The notes under the pieces are model-generated. The model did not search any database and was not told the origin of the DNA. It was given only the letters and a program-made list of their open reading frames with translations. From JAMXLG01 sp963765935 (GTDB lineage Bacteria > Vulcanimicrobiota > Vulcanimicrobiia > Vulcanimicrobiales > Vulcanimicrobiaceae), in contig CAVXXX010000001.1 in the NCBI GenBank assembly GCA_963765935.1, forward strand, positions 1,860,001 through 1,924,000: a stretch of 64,000 nt of DNA, in the 5' to 3' direction. The position numbers were made by a program, and so were the translations under genes. How positions within the stretch are numbered: the first letter of the stretch is position 1; each line of letters begins with the position of its first letter. Of this stretch, positions 15,280 through 23,412 are shown one piece after another.

Positions 15280-15453
15280 GCGCAAAAAGTCGAACGCGCT
15301 GAGGTGCAACGCGCGACGCGCGAAGCTTCGCGGCAAGATACAAAAGTGAGTTAGCGCATGGCGATGACAGTCATAATTGCGGCGCAAGCGCTGTGGAACG
15401 ACCGAAGAAGGGACGTTCTCCCGCTATTCTTACTCGTGTCCTAGGATCGACGC

Positions 15454-15939
15454 ATGTCGACCCTATTCCACCGCCGCTATCTCGCATGCCCGTACGATCG
15501 CGCCCGCGGCATTCTTGAAGAGACGCTGCACGAATTGGCCGAAACTCGCCGTCCTGTGCTCCAACGTCTTCGCGTTCCATTTCCCCCCGCTGACGGCAGC
15601 GGACCGAGCATCGAAAAGGACGTTACCGTGACGTACGGAGTCGGTAAGGATCCACTGCATTTCGATCAACCCTGGACGGTCGATTGGACGCCGGCAAACG
15701 GCGGCCCGTTCCCAACCTTCGATGGTACGCTCACCGTTCGCGCGGATGAAGACTACACAACGTGCGCGCTGGAATTGCGTGGCACGTACGAACCGCCGCT
15801 TGGGATCCCTGGCACCATGTTCGATAGCGTACTAGGATCGCGTATCGCATCTGCAACGGCGCGCGAGTTCCTCAAAGAAATTGGAACGAGCATCGAAGAA
15901 CGGCATCGCACCGAGGAGCGGGCGAAAGCAACGGGATGA
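15454..15939 (+). CDS. conserved hypothetical protein, SRPBCC-like, first of a tandem pair
   Basis: 161 residues with no signal or membrane segment. The layout is an N-terminal helix after HRRYLACPYDRARGILEETL, a run of strands (VTVTYGVGKDPLHFDQPWTV; FPTFDGTLTVRADEDYTTCALELRG), then TYEPPLGIPGTMFD and a long C-terminal helix with SIEERHR. The order of strands and C-terminal helix suggests an SRPBCC (START-like) fold, but no catalytic residues are evident. It is a paralog of the next gene, sharing FPTFDGTL and YEPP-G-G-D blocks, and overlaps it by ATGA. The function is unknown. Confidence 0.7.
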   Translation: MSTLFHRRYLACPYDRARGILEETLHELAETRRPVLQRLRVPFPPADGSGPSIEKDVTVTYGVGKDPLHFDQPWTVDWTPANGGPFPTFDGTLTVRADEDYTTCALELRGTYEPPLGIPGTMFDSVLGSRIASATAREFLKEIGTSIEERHRTEERAKATG

Positions 15940-16430
15940 GCGGGAGGCCTGTCGAGATCTACGAGCGTCTCGACCTTCCACCGATGACCGTGCGCGACGC
16001 CGTGATGCGCGTCATGCGAGCGATCGGCGAACACAACGCACGGTATCGCGAGTTGACGCTGTCGGTCGAACTCAATGGGCCCGGGCACGCGCAGCTTCGC
16101 GTTCCTATTGAAGCAACGGTGGTGAATCGCCCCGGGCGTTGGGAGTGCGGGCTGCACATCGAAGCCGAAAAAAGCGAATTCGCCTTTCCGACGTTCGACG
16201 GGACGCTTTCAGTTACGCCCGACGGTGGCAGCGAATCGGAACTCTGGTTACAAGGTTCGTATGAACCGCCGGGCGGCATGATCGGCAAAGGTTTGGACGC
16301 GACGCTGATGCACGGATCCGCAGAGAAGAGTTTGAAAGAGTTTCTACACTGGCTTGCCGGCGAGGTCAAAACGGAGGTCGACCGCTCGGAACAAGAACGC
16401 CTGGATCAAGCACGACGCTATCACGGATAG
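15936..16430 (+). CDS. conserved hypothetical protein, SRPBCC-like, second of a tandem pair
   Basis: 164 residues, cytoplasmic. It shares with its upstream neighbour the FAFPTFDGTLSVTPDG block, LWLQGSYEPPGGMIGKGLD, and a C-terminal amphipathic helix (AEKSLKEFLHWLAGEVKTEV). Overlap by ATGA shows coupled translation, so the two may form a heterodimer (inference). Its last 10 nt overlap the convergent sensor kinase gene. No enzymatic motif can be seen. Confidence 0.7.
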   Translation: MSGRPVEIYERLDLPPMTVRDAVMRVMRAIGEHNARYRELTLSVELNGPGHAQLRVPIEATVVNRPGRWECGLHIEAEKSEFAFPTFDGTLSVTPDGGSESELWLQGSYEPPGGMIGKGLDATLMHGSAEKSLKEFLHWLAGEVKTEVDRSEQERLDQARRYHG

Positions 16431-17185
16431 ACGGCTTCGAGCGGGAGTGAAACCGTCATCAAGTTTTGGCCGCTTCCCTCTTGACTGTCGATGCGTGCCT
16501 CACCGCCGATCGCGCGAAGCATTTTATTAAGCACGTTGAGATCGGCGTTCGCGTGATGATCCTTCACTTCGAGTCGAATGCGCGCGTCGACGGCGCCGCA
16601 GCGTACGGCGACGGTTCCACCCGGCGGCGTGTATCGGACCGCATTGATGAGTACGTTGCGAAGAATCCGCCCGACGTGCGCACCGTCGCCACGATAGGTA
16701 GCGCACGTTGGGTTTGTGGCATCACACGGCTCGTACGTAAGTCGAACGTCCTTGGCGGAAGCGAAGCGCGAGAGCGCGGCGACATGCGCCGAGATCAAGC
16801 CGCAGAGATTGAACGTTTCGATGCGCACGGCGTCTTCGTCCGCGCTTTGCGCCGGACGCCGTAGCTCATCGAGCATCGACGATGCAGAACCGAGCGCTGC
16901 GAGCAGCGCGTTGAGCCGCGCTTCGGTCGGTTCGAGAAGGCCATCGATAATCGCTTCGAGATTCGCCTGCGCGATCGAGAGCGCATTACCGATCTCGTGC
17001 CGGATGTTCGCAAGTTGGAACGCTCGCGCCGCTTCTCGCTCTTCGATATCAGAAAGCAGCAAGAAGAGCCGATCGGCGATCGGATTGTCGATCGATTCGG
17101 TCAACGCCTTCGCCTCACTCCAATCGCGTGCCAGCGCGAGATCGATGGCGTGTAGCAGCCGGTTTTCGCCTATGTGATCGTTCAT
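16421..17185 (-). CDS. soluble histidine kinase with degenerate G1 box
   Basis: 254 residues, no transmembrane segment. A HisKA-type helix carries the H-box (LANIRHEIGNALSIAQANLEA, His ~63), followed by an HATPase domain with N-box RNVLINAVRYTPPGG and C-terminal GSGQNLMTVSLPL. The G1 box, normally D-x-G-x-G, reads VKDHHANADLNVL, so only the Asp is kept. It is translationally coupled (ATGA) to the upstream response regulator. It may be a phosphatase-biased or low-activity kinase (inference). The N-terminal ~45 residues are helical and could be the input domain. Confidence 0.8.
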   Translation of the reverse strand: MNDHIGENRLLHAIDLALARDWSEAKALTESIDNPIADRLFLLLSDIEEREAARAFQLANIRHEIGNALSIAQANLEAIIDGLLEPTEARLNALLAALGSASSMLDELRRPAQSADEDAVRIETFNLCGLISAHVAALSRFASAKDVRLTYEPCDATNPTCATYRGDGAHVGRILRNVLINAVRYTPPGGTVAVRCGAVDARIRLEVKDHHANADLNVLNKMLRAIGGEARIDSQEGSGQNLMTVSLPLEAVYP

Positions 17186-17868
17186 GTTTTCTTGAATTTA
17201 TACCCGACACCGAAAACCGTTTGTACGTATGTCGGATGCTCCGGATCCGGTTCGATCTTTTTGCGCAGATTGTTGATGTGGCGATCGAGGGTACGTTCGT
17301 AGACTGAACCGTCGTCGCCCAAGACATCGAGAAGATGCGCGCGCGTAAACGCGTGTCCGGGTTGCTTTGCCAACACGGTCAAGATACGAAATTCCGAGGG
17401 TGTGAGCCGAGCCGCTTTTCCATTCACGCGCACTTCGTGCTCTCCGAGATCGATTTCCAACCCGTTGACCTTTAGCAGATCTTCGCTCTCTTCGGCTTTG
17501 CCGCGATGTTCGGCGCGCCTCATCACGGCGCGCACGCGCGCAACGACCTCGCGGGGAGAAAATGGTTTGGTAATATAGTCGTCGGCACCAAGCTCGAGAC
17601 CGACGATACGATCGAGCTCGTCAGCCCGAGCCGTCAGCATGAGCGTTGGAATCTCGCGCCCCGCCATGGCGCGCAAAATATCCAGCCCGCTGCCATCGGG
17701 CAGCGTGATATCGAGCACCATGACGTCGGGCGCGTCCGCCTCGATTTCCGCCATGGCGTCGCTAACATTGCCTTTCACCGTTGTGACGAATCCTTCGCGT
17801 GCCAGATAGGCGCTAAGCACCTCTCCGATCTGCGGCTCGTCGTCAACGATTAAGACGCGCTTTGCCAT
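17182..17868 (-). CDS. OmpR/PhoB-family response regulator
   Basis: About 228 residues from the ATG at 17868, giving MAKRVLIVDDEPQIG; longer starts add a non-homologous leader. The receiver domain has the acidic pair in VDDEP, phospho-acceptor Asp in VMVLDITLPDG, Thr in MLTARA and Lys in YITKPFSPRE. A winged-helix DNA-binding domain follows (LTPSEFRILTVLAKQPGHAF; VYERTLDRHINNLRKKIEP; VQTVFGVGYKF). It is paired by ATGA overlap with the soluble kinase 16421..17185. Target genes are unknown; the leader upstream is predicted to be structured. Confidence 0.95.
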   Translation of the reverse strand: MAKRVLIVDDEPQIGEVLSAYLAREGFVTTVKGNVSDAMAEIEADAPDVMVLDITLPDGSGLDILRAMAGREIPTLMLTARADELDRIVGLELGADDYITKPFSPREVVARVRAVMRRAEHRGKAEESEDLLKVNGLEIDLGEHEVRVNGKAARLTPSEFRILTVLAKQPGHAFTRAHLLDVLGDDGSVYERTLDRHINNLRKKIEPDPEHPTYVQTVFGVGYKFKKT

Positions 17869-17912
17869 CGCTGTATTTTGATCCGCGAAATAAGTAGAAC
17901 TTAAGTACGACC

Positions 17913-17978
17913 TGGGAAGAGCGGTTCCCAACCACGGTGTTACCCCGTTGCTATCGTCGGTTCGCCGAAAGGAGAACC
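17913..17978 (-). promoter_or_regulatory. possible structured 5' leader of the response regulator
   Basis: Read on the minus strand, three consecutive small stems occur in 66 nt: GGTTC/GAACC (17974-17978 with 17959-17963), a CAA-CGG/CCG-TTG interrupted stem (~17929-17950), and TGGGAA/TTCCCA (17913-17930). The region lies 45-110 nt upstream of the regulator start. No known riboswitch class could be matched by eye. Confidence 0.3.
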
Positions 17979-18043
17979 CCCAAGTTGCATCCCGATGAAA
18001 AAAAGACCCTCCTCTTCCCGAAACATTGCGTTTCGTCACCCGG

Positions 18044-18089
18044 AAAATAAAAAGGGCGATCGCTCGACGATCGCCCGATTTTATTTTCC
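18044..18089 (-). terminator. Rho-independent terminator of the H1-like gene
   Basis: A perfect 9-bp stem, GGGCGATCG / CGATCGCCC (18054-18062 with 18068-18076), has a CTCGA loop and A/T-rich runs on both sides, so on the minus strand the hairpin is followed by TTTTTATTTTC. It lies 14 nt beyond the stop of the 18103..18480 gene and could also stop plus-strand transcription. Confidence 0.85.
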
Positions 18090-18102
18090 TACCTGACTGC
18101 GC

Positions 18103-18480
18103 TTAGGCTTTCTTTTTGCGTCCGCCGCGGCGAGCTGTTTTTCTTACGCCGCGCGCTGCCTTACGCGTCGTCTTACGCGTGGTGCGGGCCGATTTGCGCG
18201 CGGTCTTGCGGCGTCCAGCGGTCTTTTTCCGCGTCGTTTTCCGGACTTTGCGTCCGGTTTTACGCGCCGCTTTTTTCCGCGTCGCGCCGCCTTTGCGAGC
18301 GGCCTTTTTCCGTGCGCTTCCTACTTTGCGCGCTACCTTTTTGCGCGTACCTGCGGCTTTGCGGCCGACCTTGCGAACTTTGCGTGCCGTTTTTCGCGCG
18401 GTTTTCCTGGTGGTTTTGCGAGCTTTGCGACGCCCGCGTCCGCCGGTTTCCTCCGGCGTCTCCATCATATCGGCGTCCAT
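18103..18480 (-). CDS. histone H1-like Lys/Arg-rich DNA-binding protein
   Basis: 125 residues. After an acidic N-terminus (MDADMMETPEETGG) the protein is built of short basic repeats (KTARKTARKVRKV, GSARKKAARKGGATRKKAAR). There is essentially no hydrophobic residue other than Ala and Val, like the C-terminal tail of histone H1 and bacterial AlgP/HctB-type proteins. It probably coats DNA or RNA non-specifically. The SD GGGAGG precedes the ATG, and a CGCACAG-A-CTGTGCG palindrome (18493-18507) lies just upstream. The strongly biased composition reflects the repeat, not foreign origin. Confidence 0.8.
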   Translation of the reverse strand: MDADMMETPEETGGRGRRKARKTTRKTARKTARKVRKVGRKAAGTRKKVARKVGSARKKAARKGGATRKKAARKTGRKVRKTTRKKTAGRRKTARKSARTTRKTTRKAARGVRKTARRGGRKKKA

Positions 18481-18645
18481 GAATACCTCCCGCGCACAGA
18501 CTGTGCGTTAAGCGCACTATAAATCAAATCTCCCAATCGTGCAAATTGCGCCTTCTTCATTTTTGCGCATTTGCGTGGAAAGCTGAAGGCCTCGCATTCC
18601 GGTTTGCGCTGCAGCGTAAAACCCTAACTTTATAAGAGGTGTAGT

Positions 18646-19047
18646 ATGAAGCATTTGATCATTGCTCTCGGGCTCTCGATGCTCGGCATCATCACACCGA
18701 TCACATCCGCGGCGCAGTCCGCGTCACCGAATGTTACCGGCGACTGGGTCGTACAAATTACCGGTGATGAATTCATCGCGGGGACGTTGCATCTGACGCA
18801 AGTTGGAAACACCATCGTCGGAAGCGCCGACGCGAAGGGCGCGCAAGGAAGCGGCGTGCTGCAGATCAACGGCACGATGGAAGGCAATAAACTTTCCGGG
18901 AAATGGCGCGCGCCGAAGGGTGCTACCGGTTGGATCACGTTGAGCTTCCAGCCGAAATTCCGCGCATTTAGCGGTGAGTGGGGCTACGGTGGACGAAAAG
19001 CCAACGGCTCGATTGTTTCAAAGAAATTCATAGCCACTGCCTTCTAG
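18646..19047 (+). CDS. small secreted protein of unknown function
   Basis: 133 residues: signal peptide MKHLIIALGLSMLGIITPIT with likely cleavage after SAAQS, then a ~105-residue beta-rich domain (VTGDWVVQITGDEFIAGTLHLTQ, TIVGSADAKG, LQINGTMEGNKLSGKW) that reads like a small lipocalin/avidin-type barrel of repeated G-x-W/G-x-L strands. AGAGGTG precedes the ATG. No neighbour suggests a pathway. It is probably an exported monocistron. Confidence 0.7.
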   Translation: MKHLIIALGLSMLGIITPITSAAQSASPNVTGDWVVQITGDEFIAGTLHLTQVGNTIVGSADAKGAQGSGVLQINGTMEGNKLSGKWRAPKGATGWITLSFQPKFRAFSGEWGYGGRKANGSIVSKKFIATAF

Positions 19048-19132
19048 TGCAAAATTGGGATAGGGTCAGCTCGTTTTGCCCGCTAGACTAGCCTCGTACA
19101 AGCTTGGCTAGTCTTCCCTGCGAGAGGACAAC

Positions 19133-20344
19133 ATGGTAGGTATCATCCTTAGCGCGATTGTTGTTGCGGCCGCGCCGGCACAAGCTGGAACGGCGTCGAT
19201 GCAACAAGTGCCGATTCTGTTCAACGATCATCACGTCAACGCATATCCGGATGAGTTAAAGAGAGGACGTGTGCTCGCGGCCCTCGTGAAGGGCGGGACC
19301 GTCCTCGTCCCGTTACGCTCGATGTTCGAACAGATGGGCGCGACCGTTACATACAATCCATCGAATAAAAGCGTACGTGTGAGTAAGGCCGGTTCCGATG
19401 TTGAAGTGACTGTGGGCGTTCCCGAAGTCACGATCAATGGTGAAAAGCGGCCCCTCGACGTGCCGCCCGAGATCTATAAAGGAACGCTCGTCGTTCCCGT
19501 ACGCGTAATTTCCGAAGGCATGGGCGCGTACGTACAGTGGGTGCCCGACCGGCAAATCGTCGTCGTTCGTTATCTGCCGCCGACCCCGCCGCCGAGCGCG
19601 CCGCCTGCAACTGCACCGCCGACAACGCCACCGACTCCGCCACCACCGACGCCGTCACCGAAACCCTCGCCGAAGAATGACATCTTCATCGCCGGCGATT
19701 ACCAAGTCGGCGGTAAGACATACAATGAGTTCAGCGCCGGCTTCCGTTCGAGTGGATCGTGGAGCGCACGCGGTGACATCGAGTACGCCGGGTTCATGCT
19801 CGGCGCGGATTACTCGCAGTTTCGCTATCCGCACAACTGCGCCGGACCGGGCGATAGTTCGTGCTTAGTCACAACCGTTGGACTCACCGGACAAACCTTT
19901 GTTCCGGCGTTCACGGCGCGTGACACGTTTACCGAAGCTCATCTCGGCTACCGGCTCACGCCGCCGAGTGCGTATCCAATTGGACGCATTTATATCGCGA
20001 TCGCGTGGGAGTTCAACGCGTACAACCAAGGTTACCCGAACATGACCGGATTTGGGGGCGGCCTTGAAAAACTACCCGATCTCGACCAAGTGCTTTCGTG
20101 GTACGGCAGCTACTACTACTATCCGAACACTCGCGGAACGTACAACGGCTTTGGCCAATCGTTGCCGATGCAGTACTCGCTACAAACGTATAAGATCGGC
20201 GCGACCTGGTCGTTCAGCAAAGGATTCCCGATTTGGCTAGAAGCGGGATACGTTGGTAATCGCGGTAATGCGAAGGCGAACTCGCCGATCGGTTATACAC
20301 ACAACGGCATCACGGTCGGTCTCGGATTCAATTTGAATCCATAA
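19133..20344 (+). CDS. stalk-domain (copper amine oxidase N-like) outer-membrane protein
   Basis: 403 residues. A short signal (MVGIILSAIVVAAAPAQAG) is followed by a copper amine oxidase N-terminal 'stalk' domain (~25-145: VPILFNDHHVNAYPD, TVLVPLRSMFEQMGATVTYN, GTLVVPVRVISEGMGAYVQW). Next comes a Pro-rich linker (~150-180) and a C-terminal half of alternating aromatic strands ending GITVGLGFNLNP, consistent with a small outer-membrane beta-barrel. The stalk could bind peptidoglycan and tether the barrel to the wall (inference). A strong terminator follows at 20371. Confidence 0.75.
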   Translation: MVGIILSAIVVAAAPAQAGTASMQQVPILFNDHHVNAYPDELKRGRVLAALVKGGTVLVPLRSMFEQMGATVTYNPSNKSVRVSKAGSDVEVTVGVPEVTINGEKRPLDVPPEIYKGTLVVPVRVISEGMGAYVQWVPDRQIVVVRYLPPTPPPSAPPATAPPTTPPTPPPPTPSPKPSPKNDIFIAGDYQVGGKTYNEFSAGFRSSGSWSARGDIEYAGFMLGADYSQFRYPHNCAGPGDSSCLVTTVGLTGQTFVPAFTARDTFTEAHLGYRLTPPSAYPIGRIYIAIAWEFNAYNQGYPNMTGFGGGLEKLPDLDQVLSWYGSYYYYPNTRGTYNGFGQSLPMQYSLQTYKIGATWSFSKGFPIWLEAGYVGNRGNAKANSPIGYTHNGITVGLGFNLNP

Positions 20345-20370
20345 AGAAACAGAAGACGTCGCTTCAATAC

Positions 20371-20400
20371 GCGGGGTTGCTCGAGGCAACCCCGCTCTTC
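20371..20400. terminator. bidirectional Rho-independent terminator
   Basis: A 10-bp perfect stem, GCGGGGTTGC / GCAACCCCGC (20371-20380 with 20386-20395), has a TCGAG loop followed by TCTTCTTATTT on the plus strand. It separates the convergent stalk-protein gene and the STAS gene, ending 5 nt before the STAS stop. Confidence 0.88.
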
Positions 20401-20688
20401 TTATTTCTCGTCGACCGGGAGAACGGTGATTGCGCGCGTGATTCCCGTCAATTCGAAGAGACGGTGCATTCGCGGCGGCGCGAGCGCGACAATGGTCGAG
20501 AGCGGATCCTTGCCGGCAATCTGAACGCGCCGGCGATACGTCATAATCAGCGCCAGGATCGAGGAATCCAGCGACTTTGCGTCGGTGCAGTCGATGACGA
20601 GCCGCTCGGTCGTCTGCGGATTCGGAAATAGGCCAGCGATTCGGTCGCGGTCCGCAAGCCCCAGGTCACCGTGAAGGGTAATGACCAT
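20401..20688 (-). CDS. STAS-domain anti-anti-sigma-type protein
   Basis: About 95 residues from the ATG at 20688, preceded by CAGGAGA; a start 21 nt upstream is weaker. A single STAS domain: VITLHGDLGLADRDRI, RLVIDCTDAKSLDSSILALIM with Ser in the SLDSS phosphorylation loop, then STIVALAPPRMHRLFELTGI. It presumably binds or is phosphorylated by an anti-sigma kinase encoded elsewhere; none is adjacent. It could instead be a STAS module of another signalling complex. Confidence 0.85.
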   Translation of the reverse strand: MVITLHGDLGLADRDRIAGLFPNPQTTERLVIDCTDAKSLDSSILALIMTYRRRVQIAGKDPLSTIVALAPPRMHRLFELTGITRAITVLPVDEK

Positions 20689-20853
20689 GGGTTTCTCCTG
20701 TGATTCCAACTTGACCGCATAATTGAAAACGACATCCCATTATACCTCCAGAAAGTTGGATGCCGTGTCCGATAGCGAACAGAACGATTGCCGGCCCAGA
20801 GGCGGGCTTTTGCGTGATTCGGTTAGTTGAAAAAACTGAAGCAGTGTACGCTT

Positions 20854-21411
20854 ATGAGCATGAACAGTGCACGAAACCGCCTAGCTTTCGTTGCTATTGC
20901 CGCGATGCTAGCCGTAATGCTTCCCTTGATCGCGCTTTCGCAAATTGCGCCGGGAACGCAGCTCACGGGGACGATTAATACGGAATTAAATACGAAGAGC
21001 GCGCAAGTCGGTGAGAAATTTCTCCTGACAAACGTGAATTCCAACGCCTACGACATCAACGGCGCGACCGCGTACGGCCACGTCGTATCGGTTACGAGCG
21101 GAGGTCAAGGCCGCAAGGCGCAAATCCAGCTCGCAATCGACAAGATCAACACCCGGTCGGGCCACATCTACAAAGTCACCGGGCACGTCGTCAATGTCAA
21201 GGCGAATACCAAGAGCAACGCCGGACGTGAAGCCGGGTCGACCGCAGCAGGCGCGCTTGTCGGTGGTTTGATCGGCCACGGTTGGGGCGCGGTCATCGGC
21301 GGCGCAACGGGCTTTTTGGTTTCGAAGAACGCGCATCAAGACATTACGGTTCCGCAAGGATCGCTCGTCACGTTTCAGCTCGACTCGGCGCGTCGCCAAA
21401 CGCAAGGATGA
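20854..21411 (+). CDS. secreted or membrane-associated protein with glycine-zipper segment
   Basis: 185 residues from the ATG at 20854. Signal-like segment LAFVAIAAMLAVMLPLIALS, then a beta-rich domain (GTQLTGTINTELNTKSAQVG, FLLTNVNSNAYDINGATAYG), then a Gly-rich segment AGALVGGLIGHGWGAVIGGA resembling a glycine zipper that can insert in membranes. Its last codons overlap the next gene by ATGA. Similar proteins are often annotated as envelope or stress-type hypotheticals. No SD is obvious. Confidence 0.65.
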   Translation: MSMNSARNRLAFVAIAAMLAVMLPLIALSQIAPGTQLTGTINTELNTKSAQVGEKFLLTNVNSNAYDINGATAYGHVVSVTSGGQGRKAQIQLAIDKINTRSGHIYKVTGHVVNVKANTKSNAGREAGSTAAGALVGGLIGHGWGAVIGGATGFLVSKNAHQDITVPQGSLVTFQLDSARRQTQG

Positions 21412-22310
21412 CGACCGAAGTCGCCGAGCCGAAACCGCTGACGTACGCGGACGGCCATCCTCAGGATCGCATTCAATTCTTCGATGCGAAGCTGATTCTC
21501 AAGCCTGATTTCTTCGCTTCGCCGCGCGGATTCAAGCAGTTCAGCGATCTCGTCGCCGAGGCCGTCGGAGACGTCAAAGGCGTGCGTTACGATGCGTACG
21601 ATCTTTCGACGCTGCGGCCTCGCATTCGCGAAGTCATGTTCCTGGATACGGCGGATTTCCGTCTCTACAACAACTCGTTCATTTTACGGCGACGAACGCT
21701 GTATCAGGATGGTTTTCCGGTTGCCGATCCGGAGGTTGTTTTCAAGTTCCGAAATCCGGATAAAGCGCTTGCGGCTTCCGTTGACATCCGTCCGAAGATC
21801 GCCGGCCCGTATCGCGTGAAGTTCAAATCAGAAGCGTTGCCCCTCAAAGATCAGCCGGGCGGCTTCCGCGTGCTCTATTCCCACAATTGCATCGCCCCCG
21901 TAAGCTCGATTCACGAGCCCGATCGTACGAGTTTGCAAACAATTGCGCGTGTGTTGCCGCCGGTCGCAGGCCTTATCGGAAGCGCCGAAGGGCGCGTCGA
22001 GCTCGTCAATTCCATGCTCGTCGAAGAAGTATTGATGGATCTTGGCAAGATCGATTTCGGCAAAGGGATGGTGACCAAAGCGAACATCTCGTTATGGCGC
22101 TCGCTCGGCGATCATCACGTGATGTGCGGCGAGTTCGCGTACCAAGCAAAGTTCGACCGTCGCGAGGACGTCTCCGAGATCGTGAGACAACGAGCCGAAG
22201 AACTCTTCATCAAGTTGCAACTCATCGCGACCGGATGGCTCTATCTCGGGACGACGAAAACGGGTCTCGTCTACCGGCTCAAAGGCAACCCGCCGCAGGC
22301 GCATGAGTAG
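21408..22310 (+). CDS. CYTH/VTC-like domain protein, function unknown
   Basis: 300 residues, cytoplasmic, start ATG inside ATGA. The pattern RIREVMFLDTADFRLYNNSFILRRRTLYQDG followed by DPEVVFKFRNPD resembles the substrate-binding barrel entry of CYTH/VTC proteins, where basic residues bind triphosphate or polyphosphate and acidic residues bind metal. The C-terminal half has further strands (ANISLWRSLGDHHVMCGEFAYQAKF) and TGWLYLGTTKTGLVYRL. It overlaps the first chromate-transporter gene by 8 nt. Polyphosphate or triphosphate chemistry is only inference. Confidence 0.6.
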   Translation: MTTEVAEPKPLTYADGHPQDRIQFFDAKLILKPDFFASPRGFKQFSDLVAEAVGDVKGVRYDAYDLSTLRPRIREVMFLDTADFRLYNNSFILRRRTLYQDGFPVADPEVVFKFRNPDKALAASVDIRPKIAGPYRVKFKSEALPLKDQPGGFRVLYSHNCIAPVSSIHEPDRTSLQTIARVLPPVAGLIGSAEGRVELVNSMLVEEVLMDLGKIDFGKGMVTKANISLWRSLGDHHVMCGEFAYQAKFDRREDVSEIVRQRAEELFIKLQLIATGWLYLGTTKTGLVYRLKGNPPQAHE

Positions 22311-22908
22311 CATCGCGCGGGCGGCGCCGCGCGCAGCAGCACACGAAATCTTCCTCGTGTTCTTGGAAATCGGCGCCGTCAGTTTCGGCGGCGGCGTTGT
22401 CGCCTATCTTCGCAACGCGCTCGTGGAGCGCAAGCAGTGGTTCGACGACGTCGAATTTCTCGAGTTAACGTCGATCAGCAACGTGCTGCCCGGTTTGAAC
22501 TCGACGAACATGGCAATTCTCGCCGGCGACCGGCTCGGTGGAACCGCGGGTGCCGTTGCTGCGATGGTCGGGATGTGCCTTCCGGCATTCATACTCATGA
22601 CAGCCGCGGGGATTGCGTATGGCTCGCACGTCGAGCGGCATAACGTCGACGCAGCTCTTCGCGGTGTGGCCGCCGCTGCAACCGGCTTGATCGCCGCAAC
22701 GTGGTATCAAATCGGAAAGAAATCGATGAAGGGTTTCTATGATGCGCTCTTCGTGGTTCTCGCGATTGTAGGCGTGAATCACTTTAAATGGCCCGTACCG
22801 GTCGTGTTAGTTGGAGTCGGCGCGCTCGCGATTTACACCTATCGTCCTCGTACCAAAGTTTCGCACGCGCCGGAGGAATCGGAAGCATGGATCAAATCCC
22901 TGCACTAG
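22303..22908 (+). CDS. chromate transporter half-subunit (short CHR)
   Basis: A 201-residue CHR-domain protein. FLEIGAVSFGGGVVAYLRNALVERKQWF is the family signature, followed by PGLNSTNMAILAGDRLGG, GMCLPAFILMTAAG and more hydrophobic helices (~5-6 in all). Short-chain CHR genes occur as tandem pairs that together form the transporter. The next gene is the partner, overlapping by 22 nt. They may export chromate or transport another oxyanion. Confidence 0.88.
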   Translation: MSSIARAAPRAAAHEIFLVFLEIGAVSFGGGVVAYLRNALVERKQWFDDVEFLELTSISNVLPGLNSTNMAILAGDRLGGTAGAVAAMVGMCLPAFILMTAAGIAYGSHVERHNVDAALRGVAAAATGLIAATWYQIGKKSMKGFYDALFVVLAIVGVNHFKWPVPVVLVGVGALAIYTYRPRTKVSHAPEESEAWIKSLH

Positions 22909-23408
22909 TGCGCGTGTTCGCGTATCTATCACTGCTCACTATAGGCGGCGGAATGGCAGCCTATCCCGAGATGAAGACGCTCATCGTCGACGTTCATCAT
23001 TGGCTTACAAACGACCAACTCGTCCACGTGTACAGCGTCGGGCAGATGTCGCCGGGGCCAAACATGATGATGGTCGCGCAGGTCGGCGAACTGGTTGCCG
23101 GGATTGCGGGGGCGATCGCCGTTGCTATCGCGTTCTTTCTCCCAACCGGCGTTCTGACGTTCGCAGTCGGGCGGATCTGGAGCCGGCTTGTTAACTGGCC
23201 GTGGCGCGAGTCGATTCAGCGGGGTCTTGGCCCGGTTGCGATCGGTATGGCAGTCGCGGGATTAATTTCATTCGGAAAGACGTCGGTCGTCAACTGGCTG
23301 ACATTTGGAGTGGCGCTCGCGGTGTTCTATGCGGTCGTTCGTACCAAGATAAATCCAGCGTTGTTGATGCTGGGCGGCGCCGTCGTCGGCGTGATCGCGC
23401 TGCGGTAG
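22887..23408 (+). CDS. chromate transporter half-subunit (short CHR), partner
   Basis: 173 residues from the ATG at 22887. It has the same CHR fold as its neighbour: LSLLTIGGGMAAYPEMKTLIVDVHHWL, then VGQMSPGPNMMMVAQVG (the P-G-P motif), FFLPTGVLTFAVG, and C-terminal helices. The longer ORF frame upstream is inside the partner. Together with 22303..22908 it should give a full antiparallel CHR transporter. Confidence 0.88.
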   Translation: MDQIPALVRVFAYLSLLTIGGGMAAYPEMKTLIVDVHHWLTNDQLVHVYSVGQMSPGPNMMMVAQVGELVAGIAGAIAVAIAFFLPTGVLTFAVGRIWSRLVNWPWRESIQRGLGPVAIGMAVAGLISFGKTSVVNWLTFGVALAVFYAVVRTKINPALLMLGGAVVGVIALR

Positions 23409-23412
23409 GCAA

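Noticed and set aside
15319..15332. Palindrome CGCGAAGCTTCGCG as a regulatory site
   Set aside because: Short, GC-biased and not positioned at a promoter; probably chance within the decayed region.
17869..18045. c-di-AMP or c-di-GMP riboswitch upstream of the response regulator
   Set aside because: Hairpins exist but the conserved cores of those classes could not be found.
18103..18480. Possible repeat array
   Set aside because: Repetition comes from the Lys/Arg/Ala codons of the H1-like protein, in frame throughout.
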